Origin: Fen-455 sp050012675
GTDB lineage: Bacteria > Actinomycetota > Acidimicrobiia > Acidimicrobiales > Bog-793
DNA length: 64,000 nucleotides
Reading direction: 5' to 3'
Assembly (NCBI GenBank): GCA_050012675.1
Contig: JBEKGS010000012.1
Coordinates: 1 to 64,000 of the forward strand
The position numbers were made by a program, and so were the translations under genes. Below are positions 41,333 to 50,397 of the stretch, piece by piece. The notes beneath the pieces were generated by a model. It made no database searches. It was not told the origin of the DNA and worked only from the letters and a program-made list of their open reading frames with translations. The number at the start of each line of letters is the position of its first letter. Within the stretch, counting starts at the first letter, position 1.

Positions 41333-43063
41333 ATGATGACCTCGGACACCGAAGCTCGTTTCGGACCCGCCGCCCGCACCCGAGCGCTCGAGCGACTGGC
41401 GGGCGAGACCTTCGACGTGCTCGTCATAGGCGGCGGCGTGACGGGCTGCGGCGCTGCTCTCGACGCCGCCAGCCGCGGCCTTTCGGTGGCCCTCGTCGAA
41501 AAGCGCGATTACGCCGCGGGGACCTCCAGCCGCTCCAGCAAGTTGATCCACGGGGGCCTGCGCTACCTCGAGAGCTTCGACATCGAGCTCGTGCGCGAGG
41601 CGCTGCACGAAAGGCGGCTGCTCGTAGACAAGATCGCCCCCCACCTGGTCCATGCGACGCCTTTCTTGTTCCCGCTCAAGCACAGGGTCTGGGAACGCTT
41701 CTACATGGGCTCGGGGCTCGCCCTCTACGACGCCCTGGCCGGGCTGCACCCGGCCATGCCGCATCACCACCACCTGACGCGTCGTGCGTGCCTGAGGGCT
41801 GTGCCGGGGCTGCGCGACGACTCTTTGACCGGTGGCATCCGTTATTTCGACGCCCAGGTCGACGACGCCCGATTCTCGCTCGTGCTGGCGCGAACGGCCG
41901 CGAGTCACGGTGCGGTCTGCGTCTCGGCGCTCGGGGTCGTCGGCTTCCTGCACGAGGGCGACCGGGTCGCCGGTGTCCGCGCCGAGGATCTCGAGTCCGG
42001 TCGTGAGCTCGATGTGCGTGCCGGCACGGTCATCAATGCCACCGGTGTGTGGACCACCGAGATGGAGCGCCTCGCCGGTGTCGCGGACCCGATGATCGTA
42101 CGGCCGTCCAAGGGAGTGCACCTGGTCGTGGCAAAGGACAGGATCGACTCGGAGTACGCCCTGATCCTGCGGACCGAGAAAAGCGTGCTCTTCGTGCTCC
42201 CCTGGGGCGACCGGTGGATCATCGGCACGACCGACACCGACTGGCACTACGGCCTCGACCACCCGTCGGCAACGCACGCCGACATCGAGTACCTCCTCGA
42301 CCACGTCAACGAGGTGCTGCGACGTCCGCTCGGCTTCGACGACGTCATCGCCGTGTTCGTGGGCCTGCGCCCTCTGCTCGGCGGCACAGCCGAGGAGACG
42401 GCGAAGCTCTCCCGCAACCACGCCGTGCGGCGCAGCGCTCCAGGGTTCGTGAGCGTGGCCGGCGGCAAGTACACGACCTACAGGCTCATGGCGCGCGACG
42501 CCGTCGACCTCGCGGTCCGGGACCTGCGCTTCGCGGTCGACTCAAGTCGCACGTCCGATGTGCCCCTCCTCGGCGCCGTGGGCTTGTCGGGTGCCGAGCT
42601 CCGGTTGGCCGGCCATCCCGGCGCAGGCCACGTGACGCCCGCTCAGCTGCACCACCTGGTAGCCCGTTACGGCACGCTGGCGGCCGAGGTACTCGACCTG
42701 ATCGCTGCCGACCCTGGGCTGGCAGCCCCGCTCGAGGGCGCCGAGGGGTACGTGTCCGCAGAGGTACGCCACGCGGCCGCCTGTGAGGGCGCTCTGCACG
42801 TCGACGACGTGCTGACGCGTCGCACCCATATCGCCTTCGAGGTGCCCGACCGAGGCTGGTCGGCATCGGACGTCGTGGCCAGGCTGATGGCACCCGTGCT
42901 CGGTTGGGACCAGACCGTCATCGAGCGCGAGATCGCCCGCTACCGGGCCCGGCTCGACGCCGAAGCCGCTGCGCAAGCTCTGCTCACCGACGCCGCCTCC
43001 GACTCGGCCAGGGCCGAGGTGCGCGACCCACGGCTGGAACATTTCGGCGGGCGGGGACGATAG
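41333..43063 (+). CDS. glpD: aerobic glycerol-3-phosphate dehydrogenase
   Basis: FAD enzyme at the membrane that oxidises glycerol-3-phosphate to dihydroxyacetone phosphate and passes electrons to quinone. The 576 residues begin with the dinucleotide fold VIGGGVTGCGAALDAASRG, then GTSSRSSKLIHGGLRYLE and IIGTTDTDW, with the C-terminal helical cap. GGAGGAAAGCTGC gives a strong ribosome site before the ATG at 41333. No glpK or glpF is nearby. The TAG stop overlaps, as ATAG, what seems to be the start of the following aminotransferase. Confidence 0.93.
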   Translation: MMTSDTEARFGPAARTRALERLAGETFDVLVIGGGVTGCGAALDAASRGLSVALVEKRDYAAGTSSRSSKLIHGGLRYLESFDIELVREALHERRLLVDKIAPHLVHATPFLFPLKHRVWERFYMGSGLALYDALAGLHPAMPHHHHLTRRACLRAVPGLRDDSLTGGIRYFDAQVDDARFSLVLARTAASHGAVCVSALGVVGFLHEGDRVAGVRAEDLESGRELDVRAGTVINATGVWTTEMERLAGVADPMIVRPSKGVHLVVAKDRIDSEYALILRTEKSVLFVLPWGDRWIIGTTDTDWHYGLDHPSATHADIEYLLDHVNEVLRRPLGFDDVIAVFVGLRPLLGGTAEETAKLSRNHAVRRSAPGFVSVAGGKYTTYRLMARDAVDLAVRDLRFAVDSSRTSDVPLLGAVGLSGAELRLAGHPGAGHVTPAQLHHLVARYGTLAAEVLDLIAADPGLAAPLEGAEGYVSAEVRHAAACEGALHVDDVLTRRTHIAFEVPDRGWSASDVVARLMAPVLGWDQTVIEREIARYRARLDAEAAAQALLTDAASDSARAEVRDPRLEHFGGRGR

Positions 43064-43962
43064 AGACGCCACCCGACCAGACCCGGACTGTCTGGATCAA
43101 CGGCAGGCTGGAAGCGGCCGGCGAGGCCCTGCTCACCGTCACCGACCGCGGTTTTCAGCTCGGTGACGGGATCTTCGAGACGCTCCGAGTGGTCGGTGGA
43201 CGGGTCCTCGAGCTCGGAGTTCATACGAACCGCCTGCGGGCTTCCGCCGCGGTGCTGGAAATCGCGCTCCCGCCCGACCTCGAGGGTTGCCTGCAGAGCG
43301 CGCTGACGCAGGTGTGCAGGGCCAACGGGCTGGACGAACCCGGTATGAAGGTCGCGGTCCGGGTCACCGCGAGCCGTGGTGCCGTTGACGGACGCGACCT
43401 GCGCCCTCCCGACGAGGTCACCCCGAACCTCGTGGTCCAGGCATGGCGGGTCGACCCACCATCGCCGGAACTGCTGCAAAGAGGCCTGGCTCTGGTCGTC
43501 TCAGGTGTGCGCCGTGACCCGACGAGCCCGCTCGCCACGGTAAAGACGACCAGCCGGGCCGAGTTCGTCTACGCCAGGCTCGAGGCGCAGCGCAGTGGCG
43601 CCGACGACGCCGTCTTCCTCACCACTGAAGGGCACCTCGCCGAGGCGACCTCAGCCAGCGTCTTCCTCGTCACACGAGCCGGCCTGACTACGCCCTCGCT
43701 CGAGTGCGGCATCATCGTCGGCACCACGCGCTACTGGGTCATGTCCGAGGGCGCGCCCCGGCTCGGCATGGCCGTTCGCGAGGGCCGCCTCGTCCCAGAT
43801 GAGCTCTTTACGGCCGACGAGGTCTTTCTTGCGAGCTCGGTGGCGGGAATAGTCCCGGTCTCGAGCGTCGACGGCCGACCGATTGGTGATGGCAAGCCGG
43901 GAGAGGTGACCATGCGCCTGCGGGCGCTGCGTGAGGCATCGGCATCCGGCGGGCGTTGTTAG
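43060..43962 (+). CDS. class IV aminotransferase
   Basis: PLP enzyme of the branched-chain aminotransferase / aminodeoxychorismate lyase family. VWINGRL, DRGFQLGDGIFETLR, the PLP lysine in ATVKTTSRAEFV and the EATSASVF cofactor glutamate are all present. The reaction cannot be chosen between BCAT, D-amino acid transaminase and aminodeoxychorismate lyase; the LGDGIFETLR motif occurs in each. The start is odd. Between the glpD stop and the first conserved residues there is no ATG, GTG or TTG in this frame. The only candidate is ATA at 43060, overlapping the glpD TAG as ATAG. The stop at 43962 is firm, the start is not. Confidence 0.8.
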   Translation: METPPDQTRTVWINGRLEAAGEALLTVTDRGFQLGDGIFETLRVVGGRVLELGVHTNRLRASAAVLEIALPPDLEGCLQSALTQVCRANGLDEPGMKVAVRVTASRGAVDGRDLRPPDEVTPNLVVQAWRVDPPSPELLQRGLALVVSGVRRDPTSPLATVKTTSRAEFVYARLEAQRSGADDAVFLTTEGHLAEATSASVFLVTRAGLTTPSLECGIIVGTTRYWVMSEGAPRLGMAVREGRLVPDELFTADEVFLASSVAGIVPVSSVDGRPIGDGKPGEVTMRLRALREASASGGRC

Positions 43963-44041
43963 GTGGGCGCCCGGCCCGCTCGCAACCGTGCGGACGAGCC
44001 TTCTTGGTGTAACGGCGAGGGTCCAGACGAGACTGAACAGC

Positions 44042-44488
44042 ATGTTCCGATCACGAGCCGCAAAGATGTCCACGGCCGAGGACGAGGCACCACGAGAGGT
44101 CTCGCTGTCCGAGGACGAGTGGCGTAGCCGCCTCACCAAAGAGCAGTACGACGTGCTGCGCAAGGCCGGGACCGAGCGCGCCTTCACCGGCAAGTACTTC
44201 GACTGCCACTTGGACGGCACCTACCACTGCGCGGCCTGCGGTGCCGAGCTCTTCTCCTCCGAGGCCAAGTTCGACTCCGGCTCGGGTTGGCCGAGCTTCA
44301 CCGAGCCGGCGGTGGCCGCTGCGGTCGAGCTGCACCGCGACCGGTCCTTCGGGATGGAAAGGACCGAAGTGCTCTGTAGAGCCTGCGGATCGCACCTCGG
44401 GCACGTGTTCGACGACGGCCCGCGGCCCACCGGTCAGCGGTACTGCATCAACTCGTGCTCGCTGGATCTAAAGGAGACCAAGCAGTGA
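44042..44488 (+). CDS. msrB: peptide methionine (R)-S-oxide reductase
   Basis: Reduces the R form of methionine sulfoxide in proteins. In the 148-residue form the zinc cysteines are C63/C66 (HCAACG) and C112/C115 (CRACG), and the catalytic cysteine is C135 in RYCINSCS. GSGWPSFTEP is the family signature. Start ATG 44042 or ATG 44066; the later one fits the shortest homologs. The TGA overlaps the GTG of msrA, so the two reductases are made together. Confidence 0.93.
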   Translation: MFRSRAAKMSTAEDEAPREVSLSEDEWRSRLTKEQYDVLRKAGTERAFTGKYFDCHLDGTYHCAACGAELFSSEAKFDSGSGWPSFTEPAVAAAVELHRDRSFGMERTEVLCRACGSHLGHVFDDGPRPTGQRYCINSCSLDLKETKQ

Positions 44489-45141
44489 GCTTCTTCAACC
44501 GCAAGTCCGAGATGGTGCGCCCCGAACAGGCCTTGCCCGGCCGGGAGGCCGAGATGGTCGTTCCCGAGCGCCATCTCGTGCTCGGGACGCCGCTTCGCCC
44601 GGTCGGCTCCGACGGCTTCGAGCGCGCCATATTCGCCATGGGCTGTTTCTGGGGCGCCGAGCGCAAGTTCTGGGCCGCGGACGGCGTGTACACGACCGCG
44701 GTCGGCTACAGCGGCGGCTACAGCGCCAACCCGACCTACGAAGAGGTCTGCTCGGGGCGGACCGGCCACGCCGAAGCGGTTCTCGTGGTCTTCGACTCCT
44801 CCAGGACCTCCTACGACAAGCTGCTGTCGATCTTCTGGGAGAGCCACGACCCGACCCAGGGCATGCGTCAGGGGAACGACACCGGTACCCAGTACCGCTC
44901 CGCCATCTACACGACCACAGCCGCCCAGCAGGTGATGGCCGAGCAGTCGCGCGACGAGTACCAGCGGGCGCTCGACGCGGCTGGTTACGGCGAGATCACG
45001 ACCGAGATCAAGCCCGCAGGCCCCTTCTACTACGCCGAGGGCTATCACCAGCAGTATCTCGAGCGGAACCCGAACGGCTACTGCGGCCTCGGCGGCACGG
45101 GGGTATCGTGCCCCGTCGGCCTCGGTTCGGCGGAGGGCTGA
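44485..45141 (+). CDS. msrA: peptide methionine (S)-S-oxide reductase
   Basis: Reduces the S form of methionine sulfoxide. The 218-residue protein has the catalytic cysteine in GCFWG (C54), AVGYSGG and YHQQYLERNPNGYCG with the resolving cysteines near the end. A GGAG ribosome site stands before GTG 44485, which overlaps the msrB stop in GTGA. In many bacteria MsrA and MsrB are fused; here they are separate proteins with coupled translation. Confidence 0.93.
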   Translation: MSFFNRKSEMVRPEQALPGREAEMVVPERHLVLGTPLRPVGSDGFERAIFAMGCFWGAERKFWAADGVYTTAVGYSGGYSANPTYEEVCSGRTGHAEAVLVVFDSSRTSYDKLLSIFWESHDPTQGMRQGNDTGTQYRSAIYTTTAAQQVMAEQSRDEYQRALDAAGYGEITTEIKPAGPFYYAEGYHQQYLERNPNGYCGLGGTGVSCPVGLGSAEG

Positions 45142-45221
45142 TCCAGCCCGCGTCACCCCCCGCCAGATGCCCCCCTGAGGCATTGGCTCAGCCCGGGCCG
45201 AGTCTTTTGGCCGGCGCTTCG

Positions 45222-45227
45222 TACACT
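45222..45227 (+). promoter_or_regulatory. TACACT -10 element, probably leaderless
   Basis: TACACT ends seven bases before the GTG at 45235 of the HpnB-like glycosyltransferase. The same hexamer is used before tldD. Confidence 0.45.
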
Positions 45228-45234
45228 TCCCACC

Positions 45235-46419
45235 GTGGTGTGGCTGGCTGCGGTCCCGTTGCTCATCTGGGTCTACCTGTTGTTGTTCCGGGGCGGGTTC
45301 TGGCGCACCGGGGTGCGGCTGCCGACTGCCCCGGACCCCGGTTCATGGCCCGCGGTGGCGGTCGTCGTCCCGGCCCGCAACGAGGCGCTCGTGCTGGGTT
45401 CCAGCCTGCCGACGCTGCTCGATCAGGACTACCCCGGCCCGCTGAGAGTGGTCCTGGTCGACGACCACTCGGCGGACGAGACCGCCGAGGTCGCCCTGAA
45501 GATCGGGACCCAGTGCGGCGGGCGCGTCGTGCTCGAAGTACTAAAGGGCGACGAGCCCCCGCCGGGCTGGTCGGGCAAGCTCTGGGCGCTCGCCCAGGGC
45601 GTAGCGGCCGTGTCGTCGCCCGCTTCGGCCGCGGAGTCTCCAGCCGGTCTCGAGGTGCCGGAGCTCCTCGTTTTCACCGACGCCGACATCGCCCATCCCC
45701 GGTCGTCGGTGCGGCAGCTGGTCGCCTGGGCCGAGACCGCCCGCCTGGACCAGGTTTCCCTCATGGCCCGCTTGCGGGTGCACACGGGCTGGGAGCGCCT
45801 CATCATCCCTGCCTTCGTTTACTTCTTTGCGGAGCTCTACCCGTTTCGCTGGGTCAACCGGCGCGGCCGCAGGACTGCGGCGGCGGCAGGTGGTTGCGTC
45901 CTGGTCCGCCGCACGGCGCTGGAACGCGCGGGTGGGATACCGGCTATTCGTGGCGCCGTCATAGACGACGTAGCCCTGGCGAAGGCGCTCAAGAAGAGCG
46001 GATCTTCGATCTGGCTCGGCCTCGCCGACGAGGTGCGAAGCGTCCGCCCCGACGCGGGGCTCAAAGAGCTGTGGGACATGGTGGCCCGCAGCGCCTACAC
46101 CCAGCTCGGCTTCTCCCCCGGCTTGTTGATAGGCACCCTTTGCGGCCTCGCCGTCACCTTTCTGGGGCCGCCCGCCCTTGTGGTCGCCGGGCTCGGCACC
46201 GGCGCGCCGGCGGTCGCGATCGTCGGAGCCGTGGCTTTCCTCGTCATGGGACTCACTTACCTCCCCATGATCCGTTACCACCGGCTCGGCTGGTGGAGGG
46301 CCGCGGAACTGCCTGTGGTGGCTTGCCTGTACGGGGCCATGACGGTGACTTCGGCCTGGCGTCACTACCGAGGGGGCGTCGGGTGGAAAGGGCGGCGCTA
46401 CGGCGCGGCGAACGAGTAG
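45235..46419 (+). CDS. family 2 glycosyltransferase, HpnB-like
   Basis: A 394-residue membrane-attached glycosyltransferase of the HpnB type associated with hopanoid gene clusters. It has an N-terminal helix, PARNEAL and DDHSADET of the GT-A fold, PGWSGKLWALAQG, the TDADI metal motif, VIDDVAL and two or three C-terminal helices. No squalene-hopene cyclase or other hpn gene is in the window, so the hopanoid link is by family only. GTG 45235 has a leaderless-type TACACT. Confidence 0.78.
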   Translation: MVWLAAVPLLIWVYLLLFRGGFWRTGVRLPTAPDPGSWPAVAVVVPARNEALVLGSSLPTLLDQDYPGPLRVVLVDDHSADETAEVALKIGTQCGGRVVLEVLKGDEPPPGWSGKLWALAQGVAAVSSPASAAESPAGLEVPELLVFTDADIAHPRSSVRQLVAWAETARLDQVSLMARLRVHTGWERLIIPAFVYFFAELYPFRWVNRRGRRTAAAAGGCVLVRRTALERAGGIPAIRGAVIDDVALAKALKKSGSSIWLGLADEVRSVRPDAGLKELWDMVARSAYTQLGFSPGLLIGTLCGLAVTFLGPPALVVAGLGTGAPAVAIVGAVAFLVMGLTYLPMIRYHRLGWWRAAELPVVACLYGAMTVTSAWRHYRGGVGWKGRRYGAANE

Positions 46420-46563
46420 GGCGAGGTGGGCTGTGGCTCACTCGAGGCGGCTCTACCTCCCCGGTAAGCGCGGCGGCCATGACCGGGGTCGGCCTTCGCG
46501 ATTGCCGCGGTCCACGCGGGTCTCTTCTCGGATCGGGCGTCACCGCAGTCAGGCGAACTCGCG

Positions 46564-46569
46564 TAGCGT
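46564..46569 (+). promoter_or_regulatory. TAGCGT -10 element, probably leaderless
   Basis: TAGCGT ends six bases before the ATG at 46576 of the cysteine-rich protein gene. Confidence 0.4.
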
Positions 46570-46575
46570 CGCGTC

Positions 46576-47235
46576 ATGCATGAAGGTATGGAAGTGATCC
46601 ACGACGGTGACACGGTCTGGCGCTTCGAGAGGGACTTCCTCGAGTCGAGGTGGGCTTGTATTTGGGGTCGGGGCTGCCTTGGCATCGGCACCGAGCCGGC
46701 GGCGCATCTCGGGCTCGGGTGCTGTTCTGTCGGCGCTGAGCTCTGTGACGTGGACGAGGCCCGGATGATCGCCGCGCTGGCAGCGACTCTCGACCCGGGC
46801 CGCTTCGAGCATCACGGTGAGGCCCGCGAACGTGGAATCTTCAGTGACGCGGCACGCAACCACACACGCGTAGTCGATGGCGCCTGCATCTTCCTCAACC
46901 GTCCCGGGTTCGCCGGCGGGGCTGGCTGCGCACTTCACCTGGCCGCCCTCGACTCGGGCGAGCGACCGATCGATTGGAAGCCGTCGGTGTGCTGGCAGCT
47001 GCCCATCAGGGTCGACTGGGAACCTGGTGCCGACGACACCGAGATGGCGACGGTGCGCCGATGGACACGCCGCGACTGGGGCGTGGAGGGAGAGGATATG
47101 GCGTGGTGCTGCACGGAGGGCGAGTTGGCCTACGTGGCCGACCGCCCTGTTATCGAGTCACTGGGCGCCGAACTGGAGGCGATCCTCGGCGTGGACGTCT
47201 ACGGCGAGTTGCGCCGGCGGATCACTGGTAAGTAA
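46576..47235 (+). CDS. conserved cysteine-rich protein
   Basis: A 219-residue protein with ten cysteines (28, 34, 49, 50, 57, 104, 118, 139, 178, 179) and conserved-looking motifs GCCSVGAELCD, DGACIFLNRPGF, GAGCALH and WKPSVCWQLP. The spacing of C104, C118 and C139 recalls the YkgJ-like metal or Fe-S binding proteins. From memory, related proteins occur across actinobacteria with no known function. A cytoplasmic location is likely, since no signal or membrane segment is seen. Confidence 0.65.
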   Translation: MHEGMEVIHDGDTVWRFERDFLESRWACIWGRGCLGIGTEPAAHLGLGCCSVGAELCDVDEARMIAALAATLDPGRFEHHGEARERGIFSDAARNHTRVVDGACIFLNRPGFAGGAGCALHLAALDSGERPIDWKPSVCWQLPIRVDWEPGADDTEMATVRRWTRRDWGVEGEDMAWCCTEGELAYVADRPVIESLGAELEAILGVDVYGELRRRITGK

Positions 47236-47436
47236 CTCTCCGACGGGTCCATGTTCCTCATCGGGCAGGGACACGATCGGCGAGCCGTTGCCCCTCTTCT
47301 GCAGATTCATTTCCTCCCGGTTTGTTCGGGACGGGCGTGCCGGGGCAGATCCCAGCAGCCAAGAACAAATTGGCCTGATTTGTCGTTTCACGCGGCTCGA
47401 AGGGAGCCAAGAACGCCCATCTACACCGCTCTCTTT

Positions 47437-47466
47437 TTGTACTGAGGAAAATTCAGTACCTAATTA
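47437..47466 (+). promoter_or_regulatory. possible promoter of the LuxR-type regulator
   Basis: TTGTAC (47437-47442) and TAATTA (47461-47466) are 18 bases apart, leaving a leader of about 110 bases. Other pairings in this AT-rich stretch are possible. Confidence 0.45.
47439..47459. repeat. inverted repeat GTACTGA-N7-TCAGTAC (operator candidate)
   Basis: Perfect 7-base arms with a 7-base AT-rich spacer lie between the promoter's -35 and -10 elements. The size and position suit binding of a dimeric regulator, possibly the product of the downstream gene. Confidence 0.5.
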
Positions 47467-47580
47467 CTGCCAAATTATCTAGAATTTTCGGTAAGCTAGA
47501 ACAGCAAGTCGAGCCCAGACCCCGCTCTTCTATCCGGACTTCAGTGCCGGAGCCAAGAGCAACAGCAGGGAGGCTGGGCA

Positions 47581-50175
47581 ATGGGTCCTGCGAATCTACT
47601 GTCACTTCCGCGTCTCGCCGACGATCTCGTCAGGCGTCCGAAGCTTGAGCAGCGATTGAGCGAGTGGGCCCCGATAACGGCTGTGCGCGGGCTTCACGGC
47701 TACGGGAAGACCACTGCAGTCGCGGCCTGGCTGGCGGGTCAACGCTCAGAAGATGTCACGGCAACTTGGGTGTCGGCTCGCCCGGGGAGCGACGGCTCCG
47801 GGTCCTTTGCCGACTGCCTGGGCCAGTCGATGCGAAACGCCGGCCTGGTGAACGGACCGCTGCCGACCGATTCATCACTAACTGTGTTTGCAGAACTGAG
47901 CTCCGTGCTGCTCAAGATGTCTCCCGGTCAGAGATTCGTCCTTGTCATCGACAATTTTCACCATGTACGCGACGAGCGGGTGATTGCAGAGCTGATGAGC
48001 CTCGTGGAACGCAATCGGCACTTCCATCTCTTCGTGTGCAGCCGGGGCTACCATCCGATCGAGTCGTCGGCCGCCGGAACGGTGCGAGTCAACGTCATAG
48101 ACGCCAAGGAACTGCGGCTCGGAGTGGACGAGATCATCGAGCTCGCGAAAGCCATGGGAGTGCCTCTCGACCGCCCCGGCGCCGATCATCTGTACGGGCA
48201 GGTCGGCGGTTGGATCTCGATGGTCCGCATGGCCTTGACTACCGCCAACGGTCGAGGGAACGGGCACTGCGGCATTGAGGAGTACCTCCGTACCAAGGTC
48301 CTGCCAGATCTCGGCAGTGAAGCGTTGATGGGTCAGCTGATGCGCTTCTCGCTCGCGGAAACGGTGAACTGGAGGCTGTTTCGCGACCTGTGCGACGACT
48401 CCGACCCGCGCGGACTTCTCGAGGATCTGGAGGCAACAGGACTACTGGAGCGCGTCTTGGGCGACGACGAACTGCTGTTCACCATCCCCAAACCGATCCG
48501 CGCGGTCCTTCGTGACCAGTACGTGTCGGCCGCGCCCGACGAGGCACAGGAGTTCCACCGCCGCCTCGGTGAGTGGTTCGTCTCGCACACCAACGGGAGT
48601 CACATGTCCCAGACCTTCCGTCATGTTGCCAACGGCGGGGACTGGGAGCTGATGGACAGGCTCTGGTCGGAGCACCTCTTGATGACGCTCATCGCGAACC
48701 CCCTCATCTTGGGCGAGACCCTCGACGAGCTGCCGCCGGAGATCCTCGCCGCTCGCCCCTCCATGCAGGTCTTTCGTGACCTGCTCAAAGTCGCGGTCGC
48801 GGACATGGACTCGGACGGTCGCCGGGCAACCCAGAGGGCCTTCGCCGAGTCGTGCTCACGTTTGGTGAAAATGCACTGGGACAAGATGTCTCTGAGTGAG
48901 CTCCTTGTCGTCGCCACTGGTTACCTGATGCAGCTGCGTCTCCTCGGGCGGTTTCAGGACTCGGCCGCATTCGCTGACCGTGTGAGCGCCAGGGCGAGCG
49001 CGCTGGCTGTGACAGAGCGAGCGGGCAAGGCCAGGTTCGCCTTTTTCCACGCGCAGCGCGGCCTCAACTACACCTTGCTTCATGACGACGGCAACGCCGT
49101 TCGCTCCTACAAGCGCGCGTGGGACTACTCGACGGGATCCGGAGCCGACTTTCTCCAGTCCCAGGCGGCCGCAAACCTGGCTCTCACGCACGCGATCGCA
49201 GGCGACACGGCGCGGGCGCACGAGTGGCTGTCGCGTCATCGCAGCTTCGACACCCGAGACTGGCCGGGGAACTATCTGATCGGCATCGGTGGCCACCTGG
49301 CAGCAGGGTTCCTGGCCCTCGACCGACTTGATGATGCCGGGGTCCTGTCTGAGCTTGACCACCTGGGCGACGGCTCAGCTCCTCTCGAGCTCTGGGCGTT
49401 CATATCGTTCCTCTATTCGCAGCACGCGCTGCACTCGGGCAATGCCACCGAGGCGTTGGCTCGCCTCGAGGAGCTGCAAGCGGCCTGCGAAGACGGCCAG
49501 TCCACAAGAGGGGCCGTTGGGGCACTCATGTCTCGGGCCAAGACCGACCTGCTCATCGCATGCGGGAGGGGCGAGAAGGCCAAACACCTCGTCACCGCCA
49601 TGGGCACCTGCAAGCCCCTCAACCGGGTACCGGCGGCGAGGATTCGCCTCTTGAGCGGAAGCTGCACAGCTCCGGGGGGCATCGACGCGTTGACGTGGGA
49701 TCCGGCGACCTCAACTCGTGACCGGCTCGAGATGCTGTTGCTCGGGGCGGTTGCAGCCTCTCGCGGAGAAGACACGCCTACTGCCCGGCACCTCGTGAAC
49801 CAAGCGCTCTATCTGTACGGGGAATCAAGGATCCTGCGGCCGTTCGCCACGATCCCGGCCGCTGACCTCGCCCGACTCCTCGAGCTTGCCGAACGGGACA
49901 TGGACCCCGACGATGCCGAAATCCTTGCCCGTCATGCACCGGTCTATCCCGAGGAACTCGTGTTCATCGATCTGAGCGAGCGCGAACAGTCGGTTCTGGA
50001 AGCCTTGGCCGGCGGCGGCTCCAGGCAGTCGATCGCCGACTCGCTGTTCGTGTCGGTCAATACCGTGAAGACCCAACTGGAGAGCATCTATCGAAAGATG
50101 GGAAGCAGCACTCGCGCAGAGACGCTCACCAAGGCTCGTGAGCACGAGCTTTTGTTCTCGGAAGAGCCCGACTAA
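47581..50175 (+). CDS. LuxR-family large ATP-binding regulator (LAL/MalT-like)
   Basis: An 864-residue transcription regulator. A P-loop NTPase domain opens the protein with Walker A GLHGYGKTT (37-45) and Walker B-like FVLVIDNFHH (about 120). A long helical, TPR-like region follows, then a C-terminal LuxR helix-turn-helix: LSEREQSVLEALAGGGSRQSIADSL through VNTVKTQLESIYRKMG. Such MalT/LAL proteins bind an inducer and ATP and then activate nearby genes. GGGAGG gives a good ribosome site. Base composition is less GC-rich than its neighbours, hinting at transfer. The small ORFs just downstream are candidate targets. Confidence 0.88.
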   Translation: MGPANLLSLPRLADDLVRRPKLEQRLSEWAPITAVRGLHGYGKTTAVAAWLAGQRSEDVTATWVSARPGSDGSGSFADCLGQSMRNAGLVNGPLPTDSSLTVFAELSSVLLKMSPGQRFVLVIDNFHHVRDERVIAELMSLVERNRHFHLFVCSRGYHPIESSAAGTVRVNVIDAKELRLGVDEIIELAKAMGVPLDRPGADHLYGQVGGWISMVRMALTTANGRGNGHCGIEEYLRTKVLPDLGSEALMGQLMRFSLAETVNWRLFRDLCDDSDPRGLLEDLEATGLLERVLGDDELLFTIPKPIRAVLRDQYVSAAPDEAQEFHRRLGEWFVSHTNGSHMSQTFRHVANGGDWELMDRLWSEHLLMTLIANPLILGETLDELPPEILAARPSMQVFRDLLKVAVADMDSDGRRATQRAFAESCSRLVKMHWDKMSLSELLVVATGYLMQLRLLGRFQDSAAFADRVSARASALAVTERAGKARFAFFHAQRGLNYTLLHDDGNAVRSYKRAWDYSTGSGADFLQSQAAANLALTHAIAGDTARAHEWLSRHRSFDTRDWPGNYLIGIGGHLAAGFLALDRLDDAGVLSELDHLGDGSAPLELWAFISFLYSQHALHSGNATEALARLEELQAACEDGQSTRGAVGALMSRAKTDLLIACGRGEKAKHLVTAMGTCKPLNRVPAARIRLLSGSCTAPGGIDALTWDPATSTRDRLEMLLLGAVAASRGEDTPTARHLVNQALYLYGESRILRPFATIPAADLARLLELAERDMDPDDAEILARHAPVYPEELVFIDLSEREQSVLEALAGGGSRQSIADSLFVSVNTVKTQLESIYRKMGSSTRAETLTKAREHELLFSEEPD

Positions 50176-50187
50176 AGAGAACGGGGG

Positions 50188-50207
50188 CGGGACTCTCGTC
50201 CGTCCCG
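50188..50207. terminator. hairpin after the LuxR-type regulator
   Basis: CGGGAC and GTCCCG form a 6-bp stem with an 8-base loop, 13 bases after the stop codon. A short T-run (GATTT) comes about ten bases later. Confidence 0.4.
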
Positions 50208-50397
50208 TCCGGACCGATTTGGTGAAAGGACTGCCTCGCGTCCACGAACCGTCAAAGCTCGTGCTACTTCTTTGGAACCGTCTTCCGATTGCGCTCAATA
50301 CTCGCGGGTGGGTATGCGGGTGATGGGAAGGATGTGTGCCCGGCGAGGTGAACCGGAGGGTGATTGAGGCCCAAAAGGGGTGAGGACGGAGGTGATA

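Larger units (their letters stand above)
47236..47580 (+). other. 345-base AT-richer region upstream of the LuxR-type regulator
   Basis: No gene is seen. From about 47430 to 47500 the sequence is markedly AT-rich against the rest of the window and contains a promoter-like pair and an inverted repeat, listed separately. A GGAGG ribosome site ends the region just before the ATG at 47581. Confidence 0.5.

Noticed and set aside
41192..42421. Minus-strand frame of 409 codons opposite glpD
   Set aside because: Antisense shadow of a complete, motif-bearing dehydrogenase.
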